From: Methanomassiliicoccaceae archaeon UBA71
GTDB taxonomy: Archaea > Thermoplasmatota > Thermoplasmata > Methanomassiliicoccales > Methanomethylophilaceae
DNA: 64,000 nt
Reading direction: 5' to 3'
NCBI GenBank assembly: GCA_002504405.1
Contig: DARO01000009.1
Coordinates: 62,001-126,000, forward strand
Shown here: piece after piece, positions 50,590 to 60,248 of the stretch
Layout: the number at the start of each line of letters is the position of its first letter
How positions within the stretch are numbered: position 1 is the stretch's first letter
Position numbers and translations under genes: made by a program
The notes under the pieces: generated by a model
Databases searched by the model: none
Told to the model about the DNA's origin: nothing
The model's input: the letters and a program-made list of their open reading frames with translations, nothing else

Positions 50590-51555
50590 ATGTCCGCAGC
50601 CTGGCACAAGTGTATAGAATCCGAACTGGAGTCCGTGGAGATGGTTATGATCTCCGACCTGGAATCTCAGAACCCGGAGCTCACGGAAATGTGCCGCTAC
50701 GTCATATCCTCTGGAGGGAAGCGCCTCAGGCCCGCCCTCTGCATCCTGAGCTACCTCGGGTCCGGGGGCAGGGATCCCAGCATAGCCGTCAACATCGGTG
50801 CGGCTTTCGAGATCATACACAGCGCCACGCTCATCCATGACGACATAAACGACCAGGGGACGGTCCGCCGCGGAAGGAAGACCCTTCACCTGGAGCATAC
50901 GGTGAGCAAGGCCATAATCGCAGGGGACTTCATGTTCGCCGTCGGGTTCCGTCTTCTCGCATCAGAGGCCCCGCAGATCGTCGGGTTCGTGATAGACGCG
51001 TCCGCGGCGATGGGGGCAGGGGAGTTCGTCCAGAAGGATTTCGAGCACGTGTCCACTGTGACAGAGGACGACTACATCCGCATCATCACAGGCAAGACCG
51101 CCAAGCTATTCGAGGCCGCCTCCAAGTCCGGGGCAGCGGTGGCAAACGCGGACAGCGACATCCTCGAGGCCCTCGGACGGTTCGCCTTCGGGATAGGTCT
51201 GGCCTTCCAGATTGTGGACGATACCCTCGATGTCACCGGCGATCCCCACAACACCGGGAAGCAGGTCGGGACGGACCTCCTCGAGGGGAAGCCCACACTG
51301 CCAACGATCTACGCCATGCAGGACCCGGTGTACGGGCCGGAGCTCATCTCGCTATTCGAGAAGGAGGCTGTCGACCAGGAGGACATCATCCGTGCGCTGG
51401 AGCTCATACGCTCGACGGATGCCATAAGCAGATGCCTCGCCAAGGCCGCAACATACGTCGAAGACGCGCGCCATGCCATCGACCCGGTCCCGGACTCCGA
51501 ATACAAACAGGCGCTTCTAGGCATCGCGGACTACATAGTAAGCAGGGACAGGTGA
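50590..51555 (+). CDS. Geranylgeranyl/farnesyl diphosphate synthase
   Basis: 321 residues of the trans-prenyl synthase family. GGKRLRPALCIL, the first Asp-rich motif LIHDDINDQGTVRRG, KTAKLFEAA, and the second Asp-rich motif IVDDTLDVTGDP are present. The spacing of DDIND (not DDxxxxD) is typical of archaeal short-chain synthases making C15-C20 chains for lipids. A geranylgeranyl reductase follows after 5 nt and CDP-archaeol synthase is close by. Confidence 0.93.
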   Translation: MSAAWHKCIESELESVEMVMISDLESQNPELTEMCRYVISSGGKRLRPALCILSYLGSGGRDPSIAVNIGAAFEIIHSATLIHDDINDQGTVRRGRKTLHLEHTVSKAIIAGDFMFAVGFRLLASEAPQIVGFVIDASAAMGAGEFVQKDFEHVSTVTEDDYIRIITGKTAKLFEAASKSGAAVANADSDILEALGRFAFGIGLAFQIVDDTLDVTGDPHNTGKQVGTDLLEGKPTLPTIYAMQDPVYGPELISLFEKEAVDQEDIIRALELIRSTDAISRCLAKAATYVEDARHAIDPVPDSEYKQALLGIADYIVSRDR

Positions 51556-51560
51556 TTCCG

Positions 51561-52652
51561 ATGGACAGGACCAAGGTCGATGTACTGGTAGTAGGCTCCG
51601 GCCCCGCCGGCAGCACGACCGCGCGCTATGCCGCTGAGGCCGGCGCCGATGTCATGTTCATAGAGCGGCGCCATCAGGTCGGCGTCCCCGTGAGGTGCGG
51701 CGAGTTCATGCCCTCCCTCGATGAGATCACCGGTATGTTCCCGAATCTCACCGAAGCCGGGTCCCTCTTCGACATACCAGGCAGCCTCCGCTGCAGGGAG
51801 ATCAAGGGAATCAAGCTGGTGGACCCCAAGGACAAGGTCACGCTCCTGGATTTCGAAGGCTACACAACCGACAGGGACAGGTTCGACCAGTATCTCGCAG
51901 GCCTCGCACAGGAGGCCGGTGCGCGTCTGGAGACGGACTGCCTGTTCAAGGAGATACGCGACGGTGTCGCGGTGACCTCCTCCGGGGAGATAGAGTACAA
52001 GGTCATAGTGGGTGCAGACGGTCCTGGGTCCCGCGTCGCGAGGAGCCTGGGTCTTCCCAAGAACTCCAACCCGTACCCTGCGGTCACAGCCCAGGCAAAG
52101 GGGGATTTCGAGCCGTACCTTCACATGTACTTCGGCGATGTCGCCCCAGGGGCCTACAGCTGGATAATCCCGAAGGACGGGCGCGCGAACGTGGGCGTCG
52201 GATTCTCACCAAAATTCAGCGAGGGGAGGTTGTCGGACTACTTCGACAGGTTCGCCCAGAAGCGCGGCTTCGAAATAGAGGGCAAGCTGGAGGGGAAGTA
52301 CGTTCCCAGCGAGGGCCCGATCGCCCGCACGGTCTCCGGCAACGGGATGGTCGTGGGGGACGCGGCAGGGCAGGTGATCTCGGTGAACGGCGGCGGCATA
52401 CCGCTGGCCATGATCGCCGGGAGGCTTTGCGGGACCACGGCGGCATCTGCAGCATCAGGGAAGCTATCGCTGAACGATTACGAGACGGGCTGGAGACGCA
52501 TCATGGAGAAGCCGCTGAAGACGGCCGCGTTCAACAAAAAGCTGGCGGACGCCTTCGCATTCAGATCCGAGAGGAGCACGGCGCTCTGCATGGCCATACT
52601 TGGCGGGCGCAGGATGGGGAATCTAATCCGCTGCAAGCGCATCTTCCCGTGA
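51561..52652 (+). CDS. Geranylgeranyl reductase family flavoprotein
   Basis: 363 residues. FAD motif VVGSGPAGSTTARYAAEAGA at 10-29, VPVRCGEFMP (family Cys motif), IVGADGPGSRVARSLGL and VGDAAGQVISVNGGGIPLAM. Predicted digeranylgeranylglycerophospholipid reductase that saturates archaeal lipid chains; the prenyl synthase next door supports this. Its stop abuts the NOB1 stop head-on (TGATCA), leaving no gap. Confidence 0.9.
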   Translation: MDRTKVDVLVVGSGPAGSTTARYAAEAGADVMFIERRHQVGVPVRCGEFMPSLDEITGMFPNLTEAGSLFDIPGSLRCREIKGIKLVDPKDKVTLLDFEGYTTDRDRFDQYLAGLAQEAGARLETDCLFKEIRDGVAVTSSGEIEYKVIVGADGPGSRVARSLGLPKNSNPYPAVTAQAKGDFEPYLHMYFGDVAPGAYSWIIPKDGRANVGVGFSPKFSEGRLSDYFDRFAQKRGFEIEGKLEGKYVPSEGPIARTVSGNGMVVGDAAGQVISVNGGGIPLAMIAGRLCGTTAASAASGKLSLNDYETGWRRIMEKPLKTAAFNKKLADAFAFRSERSTALCMAILGGRRMGNLIRCKRIFP

Positions 52653-53117
52653 TCATTTGCGTCTGTATCCGCGGGTGGCGGAACCGCATATCGGACACTC
52701 CCGTGGATCCTCCTTGAACCACTTGCCGCATCCGACGCACCTGTAGTTCCACTTCACGACCTTCTTGATGCCTGCCATACCCACCGGCCTGAACCCTATG
52801 CCGAGTATGCGAGCGACGTTCTGGATGGAGTAGTCGTCGGAGAGTATCGTCCCTCCCACATCCAGTGCCAGTGCGAGGACGGTCCTGTCCACCGGGGACA
52901 GCCTGCTCGCATCGCCGCTCTTGGCCGCCGCGGCGTCCACAATCGCGAGGGATTCCTTCGTGCAATCCGAAACGCGAACCATGTCTCCCCACAGTGCCAG
53001 ACGGGGGTCCTCATGGTTCTCCAGCTCCCTGATGACGCCAGGGGGGCATACGTGCTCCTCCTCGGGGAGGCCGTCCATCGAGAAGAAAGCGGAACTGTCC
53101 AGGACAAGCATGGACAT
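52653..53117 (-). CDS. nob1: rRNA endonuclease NOB1
   Basis: 154 residues: N-terminal PIN domain (LVLDSSAFFS, VIRELEN, SPVDRTVLALALDVGG, LSDDYSIQNVA supplying the acidic site) and a C-terminal zinc ribbon (YRCVGCGKWF...CPICGS, about 122-145). NOB1 cuts the 3' end of 16S rRNA precursor. ATG 53117 or 53111 are both possible; the TATA box at 53132-53142 better fits 53111 as a leaderless start, the GGGGGAT upstream favours 53117. Confidence 0.92.
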   Translation of the reverse strand: MSMLVLDSSAFFSMDGLPEEEHVCPPGVIRELENHEDPRLALWGDMVRVSDCTKESLAIVDAAAAKSGDASRLSPVDRTVLALALDVGGTILSDDYSIQNVARILGIGFRPVGMAGIKKVVKWNYRCVGCGKWFKEDPRECPICGSATRGYRRK

Positions 53118-53131
53118 GCCATCCCCCAGCT

Positions 53132-53142
53132 CATTTATTAAC
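53132..53142 (-). promoter_or_regulatory. TATA box of nob1
   Basis: Minus-strand GTTAATAAATG, 20-26 nt before the two candidate ATGs. Confidence 0.5.
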
Positions 53143-53186
53143 TGATGGTCGGAAGCGCGGGCGATGAATGCCCGGTCATTACCAAG

Positions 53187-53195
53187 CATTATACG
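53187..53195 (+). promoter_or_regulatory. TATA box of carS operon
   Basis: GCATTATAC, predicted start about 53218, a few nt before the carS ATG at 53226. Confidence 0.5.
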
Positions 53196-53225
53196 CACAG
53201 TTCTGCATGTAGGGTCGGTGTACCC

Positions 53226-53798
53226 ATGGATGCTCTCGGAGTCGTCGCGATTATGATAACGGGCCTCTGGCTTTTCCTACCGGCCATGGTCCCAAACTCG
53301 GCCGCGGTAGTGTTCGGCGGCAAGACGAAGATGGATTTCGGGAAGTCCTGGAGGGGCAAGCGCATCTTCGGGGACGGGAAGTCCTGGAGGGGCTTCTTTG
53401 GCGGAGCATTCTCCGGCATAGCCGTGGGGCTGATCCTGATCGGCGTGTCGTCCATATGGGATCCAGACGAGTTCTGGGGATACGGTCCGTTCTGGAGCAA
53501 CGTGGGCATACTGGCATGCCTTTCGTTCGGGGCCGTGCTCGGAGACCTCTGCGGCGCCTTCATCAAGAGGAGGCTGGGCATGGAGAGGGGGCAGAAGGCC
53601 CCCATCCTGGACCAGTACGACTTCGTGATCGGCGCGTTCTGCATTACCGCGCTGTTCTTCCCCGAATGGGTCTATGCCACCTACATCGAGGGCTGGCACA
53701 TAGCCGCACTGGTATTCATAGTAGCGATAATGTTCGTGATCCACAGGTCCGTCAACATAATCGGCTACAAGATGGGTCTCAAGAAAGAGCCATGGTGA
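53226..53798 (+). CDS. carS: CDP-archaeol synthase
   Basis: 190 residues, about five membrane helices. PAMVPNSAAVVFGGKTKMD, GKSWRGKRIFGDGKSWRGFF and LGDLCGAFIKRRLGMERGQ with PILDQYDFVIGA match CarS, which activates unsaturated archaetidic acid with CTP. pyrE follows with TGATG overlap or a 5-nt gap depending on its start. Confidence 0.94.
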   Translation: MDALGVVAIMITGLWLFLPAMVPNSAAVVFGGKTKMDFGKSWRGKRIFGDGKSWRGFFGGAFSGIAVGLILIGVSSIWDPDEFWGYGPFWSNVGILACLSFGAVLGDLCGAFIKRRLGMERGQKAPILDQYDFVIGAFCITALFFPEWVYATYIEGWHIAALVFIVAIMFVIHRSVNIIGYKMGLKKEPW

Positions 53799-53803
53799 TG
53801 GTC

Positions 53804-54331
53804 ATGAGCGAATTATCGGAAGCGTTGAAGGAATGCGGCGCCCTGCAGTTCGGCGAGTTCGTACTCGCCTCGGGCGCGAAGAGCAACTACTACATAGACA
53901 TCAAGAAAGCGAGCACCAACCCGGCCGTACTGAAGCTGATCGCCAGACTGATGGCCAAGAAGATGAGGGATGAGGGCATAGAGGCGGACAGGATCGCCGG
54001 CGTCGTTCTTGGTTCGGTCCCCCTCGCTACCGCGCTGTCTCTCGAGACGGGGATACCGTACGTCATGATCCGCAAAGAGAAGAAGGACCATGGAACAGGC
54101 AAGCTCATCGAGGGGGACCTCGGCGCGGGCGACAGGGTCCTTGTCGTGGAGGACGTCATAACCACCGCGGGATCCAGCATCAAGGCCATCGCCACGCTCA
54201 GGGAGGCGGGGGCCAAGGTCGACTACGTTATCTCGGTCATAGACCGCGAAGGCGGAGGCGCGGAGAACCTGGCAGATGTCGGGATCTCGTTCCGCCCGCT
54301 GGTCAAGGCCTCCGAACTGGTGAAGGGATGA
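53804..54331 (+). CDS. pyrE: Orotate phosphoribosyltransferase
   Basis: 175 residues. FVLASGAKSNYYIDIKKA, VVLGSVPLATALS, IRKEKKDHGTGKLIEG and the PRPP motif RVLVVEDVITTAGSSIKA are clear. Makes OMP from orotate in pyrimidine synthesis. ATG 53804 is chosen (MSELSEAL) with GGTGAT 4 nt upstream; ATG 53798 and 53792 are in frame. Confidence 0.95.
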   Translation: MSELSEALKECGALQFGEFVLASGAKSNYYIDIKKASTNPAVLKLIARLMAKKMRDEGIEADRIAGVVLGSVPLATALSLETGIPYVMIRKEKKDHGTGKLIEGDLGAGDRVLVVEDVITTAGSSIKAIATLREAGAKVDYVISVIDREGGGAENLADVGISFRPLVKASELVKG

Positions 54332-54858
54332 GGCCTCCCGAGGGATGCACGTTGTGCGACCTCCATCGGAGGCGCACCAACATAGTCATGCCGGACGGCA
54401 ATCCGTCGTACGGGATAGTGTTCGTGGGAGAGGGGCCCGGAGAGTCGGAGGACCTGGAGGGCCGTCCGTTCGTCGGACGTTCCGGGAAGATACTCGACCA
54501 GATGATGAGGGAGGCCGGGTTCGACAGGACCAAGGTGATGATAACCAACACCGTCAAGTGCAGGCCGCCGTGCAACAGGGACCCCATGCCGGAGGAGATG
54601 GCCGCATGCCGTCCGTTCCTGGAGTCCGAACTGTGCGGGGCGAGGCTCGTCATAGGGCTCGGCAAATCCGCCTGCCGCGACCTCACAGGATACGAGGGGC
54701 CAATGTCGGAAGTCGTCAACATACCTATGACCATCTCCATCCAGGGCAAGGAGATCGTGTTCATCCCCACGTATCATCCGGCCGCCACGATATACAACAA
54801 GAACTCTCGCGAGGCCCTTCAGGAGACCATGCGCGTGGTCGCCGAGTGGTTGAAATGA
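54328..54858 (+). CDS. Uracil-DNA glycosylase family 4
   Basis: 176 residues. CTLCDLHRRRTNIV (two Cys of the Fe-S cluster), GEGPGESEDLEGRPFVGRSG (motif 1), TNTVKCRPPCNRDP (third Cys region) with the fourth Cys in MAACRP, and IPTYHPAA (motif 2) are family 4 hallmarks. Removes uracil from DNA. ATGA overlaps at both ends, with pyrE and the HAD gene. Confidence 0.94.
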   Translation: MRPPEGCTLCDLHRRRTNIVMPDGNPSYGIVFVGEGPGESEDLEGRPFVGRSGKILDQMMREAGFDRTKVMITNTVKCRPPCNRDPMPEEMAACRPFLESELCGARLVIGLGKSACRDLTGYEGPMSEVVNIPMTISIQGKEIVFIPTYHPAATIYNKNSREALQETMRVVAEWLK

Positions 54859-55631
54859 GGTTCGGCGGCTTCATGATAGACATGGACGGAACCGTCTACA
54901 AGGGTGGGGTCCCCATTCCAGGTGCCGTCGGTTTCATATCGGACCTGAAGGCAAGGGGGATACCGTTCGTGTTCCTCACGAACAACTCCGCACACGGCAG
55001 ACGGTTCTACCTGCAGAAGCTGGAGAGTCTCGGTTTCGATGTGACAATCGATAACATCCTGACATCCACCATTGCAACGATACGCTTCCTGAAGACCAAC
55101 CGTCCGGGTAAGACGGTCTATCCGGTTGCCGTCCCCCAGGTCGTGGAGGAGCTTAGGGAGGCAGGCCTGCCGGTAGTCGACAGAGACCCTGACATAGTGC
55201 TGCTAACATTCGACACGACGGTCACCTACGCCAAGATCAACGACGCGTACCACTTCCTGATGCAGGGCGCGGAGCTGATAGCCACGCATCCCGACGACCT
55301 CTGCCCCACGGAGGACTCATACGACATCGACATAGGCCCGTTCATAAGGATGTTCGAGCAGATGTGCGGGAAGGAGGCGGTGATCATCGGCAAGCCGAAC
55401 CGTCTCATGCTCGAGATGGCCGCGGGCGAGATGGGGGTGGATCCCGCCGATACGGTCATGGTGGGGGACCGTCTGTACACAGACATCGAAATGGCGATGA
55501 GGGCAGGCACCCAGTCCATACTGGTCCTGTCAGGCGAGACCAGCCTCCAGATGCTGGACGGATACGGCAAGCAGCCCACGGCGATCCTGGGGTCGGTGGC
55601 GGAGATCCCGTCTCTGATCGACCGCGTCTGA
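54855..55631 (+). CDS. HAD-superfamily class IIA phosphatase (NagD-like)
   Basis: 258 residues. Motif I MIDMDGTVYKGG (nucleophile Asp at 9), motif II FLTNNSAHG, Lys in IIGKPNRLML and motif IV MVGDRLYTDIEMAMRAG. The layout is that of NagD/4-nitrophenylphosphatase proteins, which dephosphorylate small metabolites such as nucleotides or glycerol phosphates. Substrate not determined. Confidence 0.92.
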   Translation: MRFGGFMIDMDGTVYKGGVPIPGAVGFISDLKARGIPFVFLTNNSAHGRRFYLQKLESLGFDVTIDNILTSTIATIRFLKTNRPGKTVYPVAVPQVVEELREAGLPVVDRDPDIVLLTFDTTVTYAKINDAYHFLMQGAELIATHPDDLCPTEDSYDIDIGPFIRMFEQMCGKEAVIIGKPNRLMLEMAAGEMGVDPADTVMVGDRLYTDIEMAMRAGTQSILVLSGETSLQMLDGYGKQPTAILGSVAEIPSLIDRV

Positions 55632-55638
55632 CCCCCGG

Positions 55639-55650
55639 TCACCCTTTTTA
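55639..55650 (+). terminator. Possible terminator of the carS-HAD operon
   Basis: GGTC followed by ACCCTTTTTAAG; GACC near the HAD stop could pair with GGTC. A short weak stem with a T run. Confidence 0.35.
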
Positions 55651-55651
55651 A

Positions 55652-55680
55652 GACCTTTTAAATACGCGCATCCTTATATC
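55652..55680 (+). promoter_or_regulatory. Two TATA-like boxes of smc-scpAB
   Basis: CTTTTAAATACG (about 55652-55663) and CCTTATATC (about 55671-55679). The second predicts a start near 55702 and a leader of about 90 nt that contains CCAGGG/CCCTGG and GGGC-GAT-GCCC helices. Confidence 0.5.
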
Positions 55681-55794
55681 TTTACAGTCGTGCGCGCGCC
55701 CAGGGAGTGAAGGGGCCCTGGTCAGCGACCGGACTGCACGGCGATGGGATGCGGCGGGCGATGCCCGGTAGGCCCTCGGAAGGGGTGTAAAAGG

Positions 55795-58700
55795 TTGTAC
55801 TTGAAAGCGGTCGAGATGGAGAACTTCAAATCCTTCGGCGGGAAGCTGACAGTTCCGCTGATGGAGGGGTACACTGCGGTCACGGGGCCGAACGGCTCTG
55901 GCAAATCCAACATCACAGATGCCATTCTCTTCGTTCTCGGGCCGAAGAGCTCCAAGGCCGTCAGGGCGGGGAAGCTCACCGACCTCATCTTCGACGGAGG
56001 CAAGAACCGCGGGAAGGCATCATTCACAAGGGTCTCCCTGGTGTTCGATAACAAGGACCGCCTGATGCCCTGGGACGACGACGAGGTCAGACTGACCCGC
56101 CACGTCAAGATCTCCGAGAACGGCACGGACTACAGCTCGTATTTCTTCGTGAACGACCGCAAGTCAACAATGACGGAGTTCGATGCCCTGCTGACCAAGG
56201 CCAGGATAAGCGCCGACGGGTACAACATGGTGCAGCAGGGCGACGTCACCCGCATAGTCCAGATGGGGGCAATGGAGAGGCGCCGCATCATAGATTCGAT
56301 TTCAGGCATCGCCAGCTTCGATGCCGACATAGACAAGGCCCGCTCGGAGAGGCAGGAGGCCGAGGTCAACCTGGACCGTATCGGCATAGTGATCGAGGAG
56401 CTCAACATACAGGTCGACAAGCTGTACAAGGACAGGAAGGACGCGGAGGCGTACATGGAGGCCCAGGCGGCACTGGAGCTCGCCCGCGCACAGCACTCAC
56501 ACAGGAGGCTCCAGATGGAGGAGTCCAAGCAGGAGGGCGTCCGCCATCAGATAGAGAGGATGGAGGCGGCCATCTCCAAGGACTCCCAGGACAAGGAGGG
56601 GATGATCTCCAGGCTCTCGCAGAAGGAGGCAGAGATCTCCGCAAAGGAGGACGAGATCGCATCCAAGGTCGGCCCCGAGTACAAGGCGCTGAAGTCCAAG
56701 ATCGAGCAGGCAAAGATCGACATGGCGACGCGCAGGGACCGCAAGGAGGCCGCCGAGTCGGACAAGGAGGAGCAGGAAGGCTTCAAGAGGAGCTTCGAGG
56801 ACCTCATGGCCAAGAACGACTCGGAGGTCGTAATGCTGAAGCAGAACCGCGAAGAGCTCTCCCAGAAGCTGTCCGAGGCGGAGGCCAGCATGCAGGAGGC
56901 AAGGGCGGAGGAGGCCTCCATATCCCTCGAGATCTCCAACACCGGAGGGGAGCAGAAGAAGCTCCAGGAGAGGCTCGACGAGGTGGAGGGGGATTTCGAG
57001 AAGTGCTCTGCCGAGCTGAGGACCTCGCAGGGGGCCCTGGCCAGGGCCGAGGCCGCGTCCGAGGAAGCGCACACCGCGCATGCTAACCTGGACGAGAAGA
57101 TCCAGAGCATAGACTTCGAGATCAAGGACGCCAGATGGAGCCTCGACCAGATCAAGGCCGAGGCCGGTCCCGGCACGGAGGACTTCGGGAAGAGGATCCT
57201 GGACGCCAAGCGCAGGGAGTCCGAGCTGGAGAAGCAGGAGTCCGAGCTGGACTCCGCGTACAGGAGGATAGACAGCGAGTACAACGCCCTCCAGGCCGAG
57301 AAGAAGGTCTCGGAGCGCATGAACCGCGGCAGCGCGGCGGTGGAGGCCATAATGGAGCTCAGGAACCGCGGCGGAATAAAGGGCATCCACGGGACCATCC
57401 AGGAGCTGGCGACGGTTGACAAGGGCTTCGAGACGGCTCTGGCGGTAGCCGCCGGCGGGAAGATGCAGGCGGTCGTCGTCGACGATGACCAGGTTGCGGC
57501 GGATGCGATATCCTACCTGAAGAAGGAGAAGCTCGGGCGCGTGACGTTCCTCCCGCTTACCAAGATGATGGGCGGGAAGCCGAGGGCTAAGGCAATAATG
57601 AGCGTGAAGGACTCCGAGGGCTACGCCATAGACCTCATAGACTTCGACCAGAAGTACTACAACGTGTTCTGGTACGTCCTCGGGGACACCCTGGTGGTCA
57701 AGGACATGGACACCGCCCGCCGTATTATGGGCGGCATAAGGATAGTCACAGTCGGCGGCGAGCTGATCGAGGCCTCGGGGGCGATGGTGGGCGGAAACCT
57801 GAGCCAGCAGAACCTTCTGAAGTTCGGGGCCGCCTCCGAGGACAAGCTGGCGGAGGTCGGCGAGAGGCTGAGGAAGGCCGGCGAGGCCCTGCAGGACGTC
57901 AGATACAAGCTGAGGCAGGTCAGGGACGAGATACGCGCCATAGACGACGAGATGAGGAAGGCATCCTCCGCCGGAATGGAGCAGAGGGAGCAGATGGCTC
58001 AGCTCAAAGGCCGCGTGGCTGAGCTGGAGAAGGCCAGGTCCTCCGCGTCAGCCGAGATGAAGGCGGCGAGGGACAGGCTGGCCGAGGCCGACGGGGAGCT
58101 GGAGAAGGCGAGGGCCGCATTCGGAGACGTCTCCGGCAGGATGTCCGCGCTCACGGACGAGCGCTCGAAGATCAAGGCCCGCATGGCGGAGATCGCCCCC
58201 GCGGACCTTCAGGCCAGGATACAGGGTGTCAGGGACAGGATCTACAAGCTCAAGGAGGCCATCTCGGACATGCGCCTGCAGATCGGGGGCATAGACACGG
58301 AGGTCGTGGGCTATGGGAAGCAGAACGAATCCCTCCAGATACAGCTGGACTCCGTCAACCGTGCGATATCGGAGGATGTCGCGGCCATAGAGGAGAACAC
58401 CGGGCTCATGGACCGTGCGAAGGTCGACCTGGACGCGCTCCGCGCCATAGAGTCCGAGATGGAGGGGGGCATAGAGGACCTCCGCAACCAGAAGGACGCC
58501 CTGGTGGCCGAGAAGTACGACCTCGATTCCGGCATCAGGGAGAAGTCGAAGGACATAGAGAACGCCAAGGCGGCAGTCGAGTCGTTCCGGGCCCAGGACA
58601 TCATGCTGGGCGAGTCCATATCGCAGCTGAGGGCGGAGGTTGCCGAGATAACCATCGACGTACCCCAGCCCATCCCGTCCGAGGAGGAGATCAAGCGCAA

Positions 58701-59379
58701 CATCAGGGCCCAGGAGTCGGTGCTGTCGAAACTCGGCACGGTGAACCTCAGGGCCATCCAGGACTACGATGAGAAGAAGGCCCGTCTGGATGGCCTCACG
58801 GCCGAGGTGTCCAGCCTGAAGCGCCACATCAAGGAGCTGGAGGACCTCATGGACAGCCTGACGTCCAAGAAGAAGGGGCTGTTCATGCAATCGTACGATG
58901 CGGTCAACGAGAACTTCAAGGCCATTTACTCCCAGCTCTCCGGAGGAGGGGAGGCGTTCATGGGCCTGGAGGACGAGGAGGACCCCTTCGGAGGAGGACT
59001 CCTCATAAACGCGAAGCCCAGGAACGGCAAGATGCTGAGGCTGGAGGCGCTCTCCGGAGGGGAGAAGTCCCTCACCGCTCTGTCGTTCATATTCGCCATA
59101 CAGGAGCACCAGCCCTCGCCGTTCTACGTTCTCGACGAGGTGGACATGTTCCTGGATTCGATCAACGCGGAGATGGTGGCCACAAGGGTCAAGGAGAGCT
59201 CCGCGAGGGCGCAGTTCATACAGGTGTCGCTCAGGAAGGTCACGCTCGCGCTGGCCGACCACCTGATAGGTGTCACGAGGCCGCCGAGCGGCATAAGCAG
59301 GGTTATAATGCAGCCTGACCTGGCAGAGGTCTCCCGCTACGAGGAGGAGGCCCTCAGGAGGCAGAAGGAGGAGGTTTGA
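55795..59379 (+). CDS. smc: Chromosome segregation/condensation ATPase SMC
   Basis: 1194 residues. Walker A GPNGSGKS at 31-38, Q-loop MVQQGDV, long coiled coil, a hinge near 510-670 (GIKGIHGTIQELATV, GGKMQAVVVDDD, GGNLS), returning coiled coil, ABC signature LSGGEKSLTALSF and Walker B FYVLDEVDMFLD. It compacts and organises DNA with ScpA and ScpB, encoded next. The TTG start is supported by GGGGTG 7 nt upstream and by N-terminal homology (YLKAVEMENFKSF). Confidence 0.96.
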   Translation: MYLKAVEMENFKSFGGKLTVPLMEGYTAVTGPNGSGKSNITDAILFVLGPKSSKAVRAGKLTDLIFDGGKNRGKASFTRVSLVFDNKDRLMPWDDDEVRLTRHVKISENGTDYSSYFFVNDRKSTMTEFDALLTKARISADGYNMVQQGDVTRIVQMGAMERRRIIDSISGIASFDADIDKARSERQEAEVNLDRIGIVIEELNIQVDKLYKDRKDAEAYMEAQAALELARAQHSHRRLQMEESKQEGVRHQIERMEAAISKDSQDKEGMISRLSQKEAEISAKEDEIASKVGPEYKALKSKIEQAKIDMATRRDRKEAAESDKEEQEGFKRSFEDLMAKNDSEVVMLKQNREELSQKLSEAEASMQEARAEEASISLEISNTGGEQKKLQERLDEVEGDFEKCSAELRTSQGALARAEAASEEAHTAHANLDEKIQSIDFEIKDARWSLDQIKAEAGPGTEDFGKRILDAKRRESELEKQESELDSAYRRIDSEYNALQAEKKVSERMNRGSAAVEAIMELRNRGGIKGIHGTIQELATVDKGFETALAVAAGGKMQAVVVDDDQVAADAISYLKKEKLGRVTFLPLTKMMGGKPRAKAIMSVKDSEGYAIDLIDFDQKYYNVFWYVLGDTLVVKDMDTARRIMGGIRIVTVGGELIEASGAMVGGNLSQQNLLKFGAASEDKLAEVGERLRKAGEALQDVRYKLRQVRDEIRAIDDEMRKASSAGMEQREQMAQLKGRVAELEKARSSASAEMKAARDRLAEADGELEKARAAFGDVSGRMSALTDERSKIKARMAEIAPADLQARIQGVRDRIYKLKEAISDMRLQIGGIDTEVVGYGKQNESLQIQLDSVNRAISEDVAAIEENTGLMDRAKVDLDALRAIESEMEGGIEDLRNQKDALVAEKYDLDSGIREKSKDIENAKAAVESFRAQDIMLGESISQLRAEVAEITIDVPQPIPSEEEIKRNIRAQESVLSKLGTVNLRAIQDYDEKKARLDGLTAEVSSLKRHIKELEDLMDSLTSKKKGLFMQSYDAVNENFKAIYSQLSGGGEAFMGLEDEEDPFGGGLLINAKPRNGKMLRLEALSGGEKSLTALSFIFAIQEHQPSPFYVLDEVDMFLDSINAEMVATRVKESSARAQFIQVSLRKVTLALADHLIGVTRPPSGISRVIMQPDLAEVSRYEEEALRRQKEEV

Positions 59380-59380
59380 G

Positions 59381-60247
59381 ATGGATGGGAACTCAAGGAT
59401 AGAGGAGCTGGAGCAGCACCTGCTGTTCCACAGGGCGCTCGCCGACGACGGCGTGTCGCTCAGGCGCATAGAGGGGTACATGGACATCCTCGCCCGGGCG
59501 GAGTCCGGGGAGAGGCTCCAGGACCCCGTGGACGAATCCATAAGGTCGGTGTTCAGCCTGGTGCTGGAGAGCGGCATGGACCCCTGGGAGGTGGACCTCT
59601 CGGAGTTCGCTCGGATGTACGAGCGCAAGGTGGCTTCGGACAGCTTCGACATGATCGTCGCCGGGAGGCTCCTGCTCATGGCGTGGAAGATTCTCAGGCT
59701 GCAGTCCGAGTCCACGAGGACGAGGAGCGAGCCCCCCGTGGAGGATGTCTACGAGGAGGTCGACGACGGGTTCTTCGATGACGAGCCGCTGTTCGTCCCA
59801 GAGGTCTCCTTCAGGCAGTCATTCGCGAGGGAGCCGGTCCGCCCGGTGACGGTCTACGAGCTCATAGGGGCGTTCGAGGACGCCAGGAAGGAGATCGAGA
59901 TCCAGAGGGAGAGGGAGCGCGTCCGCGCGGAGCTCAGGGCCAAGGAGCCGAGGAAGTTCGAGGACAAGGCCCACGAGGAGGATGACGAGCAGGACATCGA
60001 GGCCGTATGGAAGAGGATCGAGAAGCTCGGGACCGGTCAGATAAGCATACGCGACCTCTACACCGGCGACCTGGGGGAGAACCTGACGGTCTTCGTCTCG
60101 GTGCTGCATCTCGTCAGGGACGGCCGTCTGGCCGTATGGCAGGACGACCTTCCAAGCGGCGAGATATTCCTGGAGATCAAGACCGAGTGGACCTCCGGCA
60201 CGCTGGAGGACTTCCCGGGAAGGAGGATCCCCGAGGCGGTGATCTGA
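59381..60247 (+). CDS. scpA: Segregation and condensation protein A
   Basis: 288 residues, the SMC kleisin. The N-terminal helical domain (WEVDLSEFARMYERKV, GRLLLMAWKIL) binds the SMC neck; a central acidic linker (EDVYEEVDDGFFDDEP) binds ScpB; the C-terminal winged helix (FVSVLHLVRDGRLAVWQDD) binds the SMC head. It begins 1 nt after the smc stop. Confidence 0.93.
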   Translation: MDGNSRIEELEQHLLFHRALADDGVSLRRIEGYMDILARAESGERLQDPVDESIRSVFSLVLESGMDPWEVDLSEFARMYERKVASDSFDMIVAGRLLLMAWKILRLQSESTRTRSEPPVEDVYEEVDDGFFDDEPLFVPEVSFRQSFAREPVRPVTVYELIGAFEDARKEIEIQRERERVRAELRAKEPRKFEDKAHEEDDEQDIEAVWKRIEKLGTGQISIRDLYTGDLGENLTVFVSVLHLVRDGRLAVWQDDLPSGEIFLEIKTEWTSGTLEDFPGRRIPEAVI

Positions 60248-60248
60248 G

